From assembly GCA_014859225.1 (NCBI GenBank), contig JACUUP010000091.1, forward strand, positions 1 through 5,754: DNA of 5,754 nucleotides, in the 5' to 3' direction. How positions within the stretch are numbered: position 1 is the stretch's first letter; every line of letters begins with the position of its first letter. Shown piece by piece: positions 4,508 to 5,754 of the stretch. Position numbers and translations under genes: made by a program. The notes below the pieces were generated by a model, which saw only the letters and a program-made list of their open reading frames with translations, searched no databases and was not told the DNA's origin. This stretch comes from Candidatus Aerophobota bacterium (GTDB lineage: Bacteria > Aerophobota > Aerophobia > Aerophobales > B3-G15).

Positions 4508-5323
4508 TTAGCTTCTTAAACTGGCAATCAATCCGAATCTACCTGTTTGCCCTTTATCTTTTCGGTAGGAATAAAAAAGTTCGGGAGAACAGGTGCTACA
4601 TATATTCGCTACTTCTATACACTCAGGTTGAACCTGCGCTGCTAAAAGATTGTACACATTCAGTTTCCACAAATTTAAATGAAAAATACCTCCTGGTTTA
4701 GCAATGAGAAAATTATTGCAGTTTCCGGGAAAACAAGCGGTCAATTTTTCCAGAACTACTTTTCCAATCTCATAGCAGCACGGACCAATGGATGGACTGA
4801 TTCCTACATGCAGCTTACGTGGATTGGTATGGAAATTTTGATTCATAGCTTTTACTGCTTTGCCTGCAATGCTCTCAAGGCTTCCTTGCCAGCCAGCGTG
4901 AGCAAGTGCTACTACGTGATGTTCAGGGTCAAAAAATAGTAACGCTGGACAGTCGGCAATCATAACCTGCAATGAAATACCTTGCATCTTTGTGATTAAA
5001 ACATCGGTTTCCGGGAAAATATTCCCCCGGGCAACAGAATTACCACGTTTACTTGTAGGTGTAACAATTTGAATGTGAGTGCCATGAACTTGCTCACCGG
5101 TCACAACTGAATTTGAATCTAAACCAAGCGCTGCGCATAGCAATCTTCGGTTTTCTAAAACGTTACCTGGTTCATCGCCAACGTTGAAACTGATGTTTAA
5201 TGATTTATAACTGCCGGTGCTTACCCCACCTAACTTTGTTGAAACAGCATGTGTTAAGCAATCAAGTTTGCCTAAATGAGGAAAGGTAAGATAAATAACT
5301 TTGTTTTTTTGATGAATTAGCAT
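4508..5323 (-). CDS. pgeF: Laccase-domain protein, PgeF/YfiH family
   Basis: A complete 271-residue protein of normal family length. Family motifs occur in order: GGVSTGSYKSLNISFNVGD (32-50) then NRRLL, TGEQVHG (75-81), ETDVLIT (105-111), ADCPALLFFDP (123-133), ALAHAGWQGS (139-148), GISPSIGPCCYEIG (174-187) and FYSYRKDKGQTGRFG (250-264). His80, Cys125 and His142 are the metal/active-site triad of this fold. Family knowledge: despite older names (polyphenol oxidase, laccase), YfiH/PgeF acts in the cytoplasm, hydrolysing misincorporated peptidoglycan precursors such as UDP-MurNAc-L-Ser, and relatives act on purine nucleosides. The ATG at 5323 is the first start after an in-frame TGA; the sequence before it (GAAAAAAACAA) is a poor ribosome site. 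It has no cell-wall gene beside it and appears to be a single gene among repeats and remnants. Confidence 0.95.
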   Translation of the reverse strand: MLIHQKNKVIYLTFPHLGKLDCLTHAVSTKLGGVSTGSYKSLNISFNVGDEPGNVLENRRLLCAALGLDSNSVVTGEQVHGTHIQIVTPTSKRGNSVARGNIFPETDVLITKMQGISLQVMIADCPALLFFDPEHHVVALAHAGWQGSLESIAGKAVKAMNQNFHTNPRKLHVGISPSIGPCCYEIGKVVLEKLTACFPGNCNNFLIAKPGGIFHLNLWKLNVYNLLAAQVQPECIEVANICSTCSPELFYSYRKDKGQTGRFGLIASLRS

Positions 5324-5368
5324 TTGTTTTTTTCAGAATTTTCTAAGATGTCGTAGAAAAATACTAAA

Positions 5369-5476
5369 CTACTTTTGCACCATATATATTGAGTAAAAAT
5401 TATCATTATTTCCCTGTGTGTCAAATCCTACGTACCCTTTTTGCTTGGCATGAAAGTTCGTTAAAAGATTATCCAT
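5369..5476 (-). CDS. Possible 35-residue frame or gene tail upstream of PgeF
   Basis: From ATG it reads MDNLLTNFHAKQKGYVGFD and ends YSIYMVQK with TAG, 45 nt before the PgeF start. The frame stays open upstream to a TAA, and its beginning falls in the repeat at 5497-5520. No ribosome site is evident. It looks like the C-terminus of a longer protein cut by the repeat, but could be chance. Family unknown. Confidence 0.25.
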   Translation of the reverse strand: MDNLLTNFHAKQKGYVGFDTQGNNDNFYSIYMVQK

Positions 5477-5496
5477 TTCTAAATCAACAATACGAG

Positions 5497-5520
5497 AAAA
5501 GGAAAACAGATTTATTTTTT
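5497..5520. repeat. Short dispersed repeat, ACAGATTTATTTTT type (copy 2)
   Basis: A variant of 3909-3930 (AAAAGG.., ACAGATTTATTTTT), with GGGG changed to GGAA in the variable part. Confidence 0.4.
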
Positions 5521-5563
5521 TAAAAATAGCTTAATATCTAAAAATTTCAAGTGAGAGAAAATT

Positions 5564-5656
5564 AGGGTCTTGACACATAATAAACACTCTACCATAAAAC
5601 ACTAACAGTTGCTTGCTTCCGGCAAATGTCAAATGTCAAGACCTGACCCTCTTTTC
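5564..5656. repeat. REP/MITE-like element with inverted TGTCAAGACC ends (copy 2)
   Basis: AGGGTCTTGACA at 5564-5575 faces TGTCAAGACC-TGACCCT at 5634-5650 (one half interrupted), giving an element of about 90 bp. The right end also has tandem ATGTCAA (5626-5639). The right arm equals the copy at 4482. The interior has no gene. Confidence 0.55.
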
Positions 5657-5754
5657 GTTCTGGAATCTATGGATAATTTGTAAAAATTCCTGGGGCAGTC
5701 TTTCTCGCACATTACTCGTTATTTCATCAGGAATTTTTTTGTAGAAAGCATGCG
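5636..5754 (-). CDS. C-terminal tail of an unidentified gene (5' end outside window)
   Basis: The right edge is open in one minus frame: 38 residues beginning HAFYKKIPDEITSNVRERL and ending FQNEKRVRS, stop TGA. The composition is clearly protein-like (PQEFLQIIHRF forms an amphipathic helix). The last few codons and the stop lie inside the dispersed repeat, so the natural C-terminus may have been replaced. Too little is present to name a family. Confidence 0.55.
   Translation of the reverse strand, partial: HAFYKKIPDEITSNVRERLPQEFLQIIHRFQNEKRVRS

Noticed and set aside
4258-4939. Two plus-strand frames of 147 and 86 codons
   Set aside because: Antisense shadows of the PgeF gene and the toxin remnants; no ribosome sites or recognisable motifs.

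Overview
This is bacterial chromosomal DNA of moderate, uneven GC. All confidently called genes lie on the minus strand, so transcription runs from high to low coordinates. The gene types fit an anaerobic bacterium with many selfish remnants, such as an anammox planctomycete or a deltaproteobacterium-like lineage: a cobalamin radical SAM enzyme, a GEMM-I riboswitch, decayed AbiEii-type toxin modules and short dispersed repeats. That placement is inference; no single feature proves it.

Layout from the right, in transcription order. 5636-5754 holds the C-terminal tail of an unrecognised gene whose stop codon lies inside a short dispersed repeat. 4508-5323 is an intact laccase-domain/PgeF gene with an unexplained 35-codon frame just upstream. 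3969-4335 is a wreck in which pieces of three toxin-antitoxin families (DUF5615-like, DUF6922-like and AbiEii-like) have been joined by deletions behind a near-consensus promoter. About 3158-3820 has no confident gene.

2780-3142 encodes a soluble ComEA-type helix-hairpin-helix protein. About 2223-2540 is an array of GC-rich palindromes at roughly 40-bp spacing, ending in a perfect 22-bp palindrome. 1997-2188 encodes a 63-residue two-helix membrane protein.

The most interesting part is the left third. A GEMM-I (cyclic dinucleotide) riboswitch at 1659-1742 points into a leader with tiny open frames. These are followed by a 110-residue protein with a threefold R-G-x-V...P...W repeat between helical ends, a 28-codon frame, and a B12-binding radical SAM enzyme that starts on the stop codon of that small frame and runs off the left edge. 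I read this as a candidate second-messenger-controlled unit in which a cobalamin radical SAM enzyme may modify a small repeat-containing protein or peptide. The gene calls are well supported; the functional link is a hypothesis.
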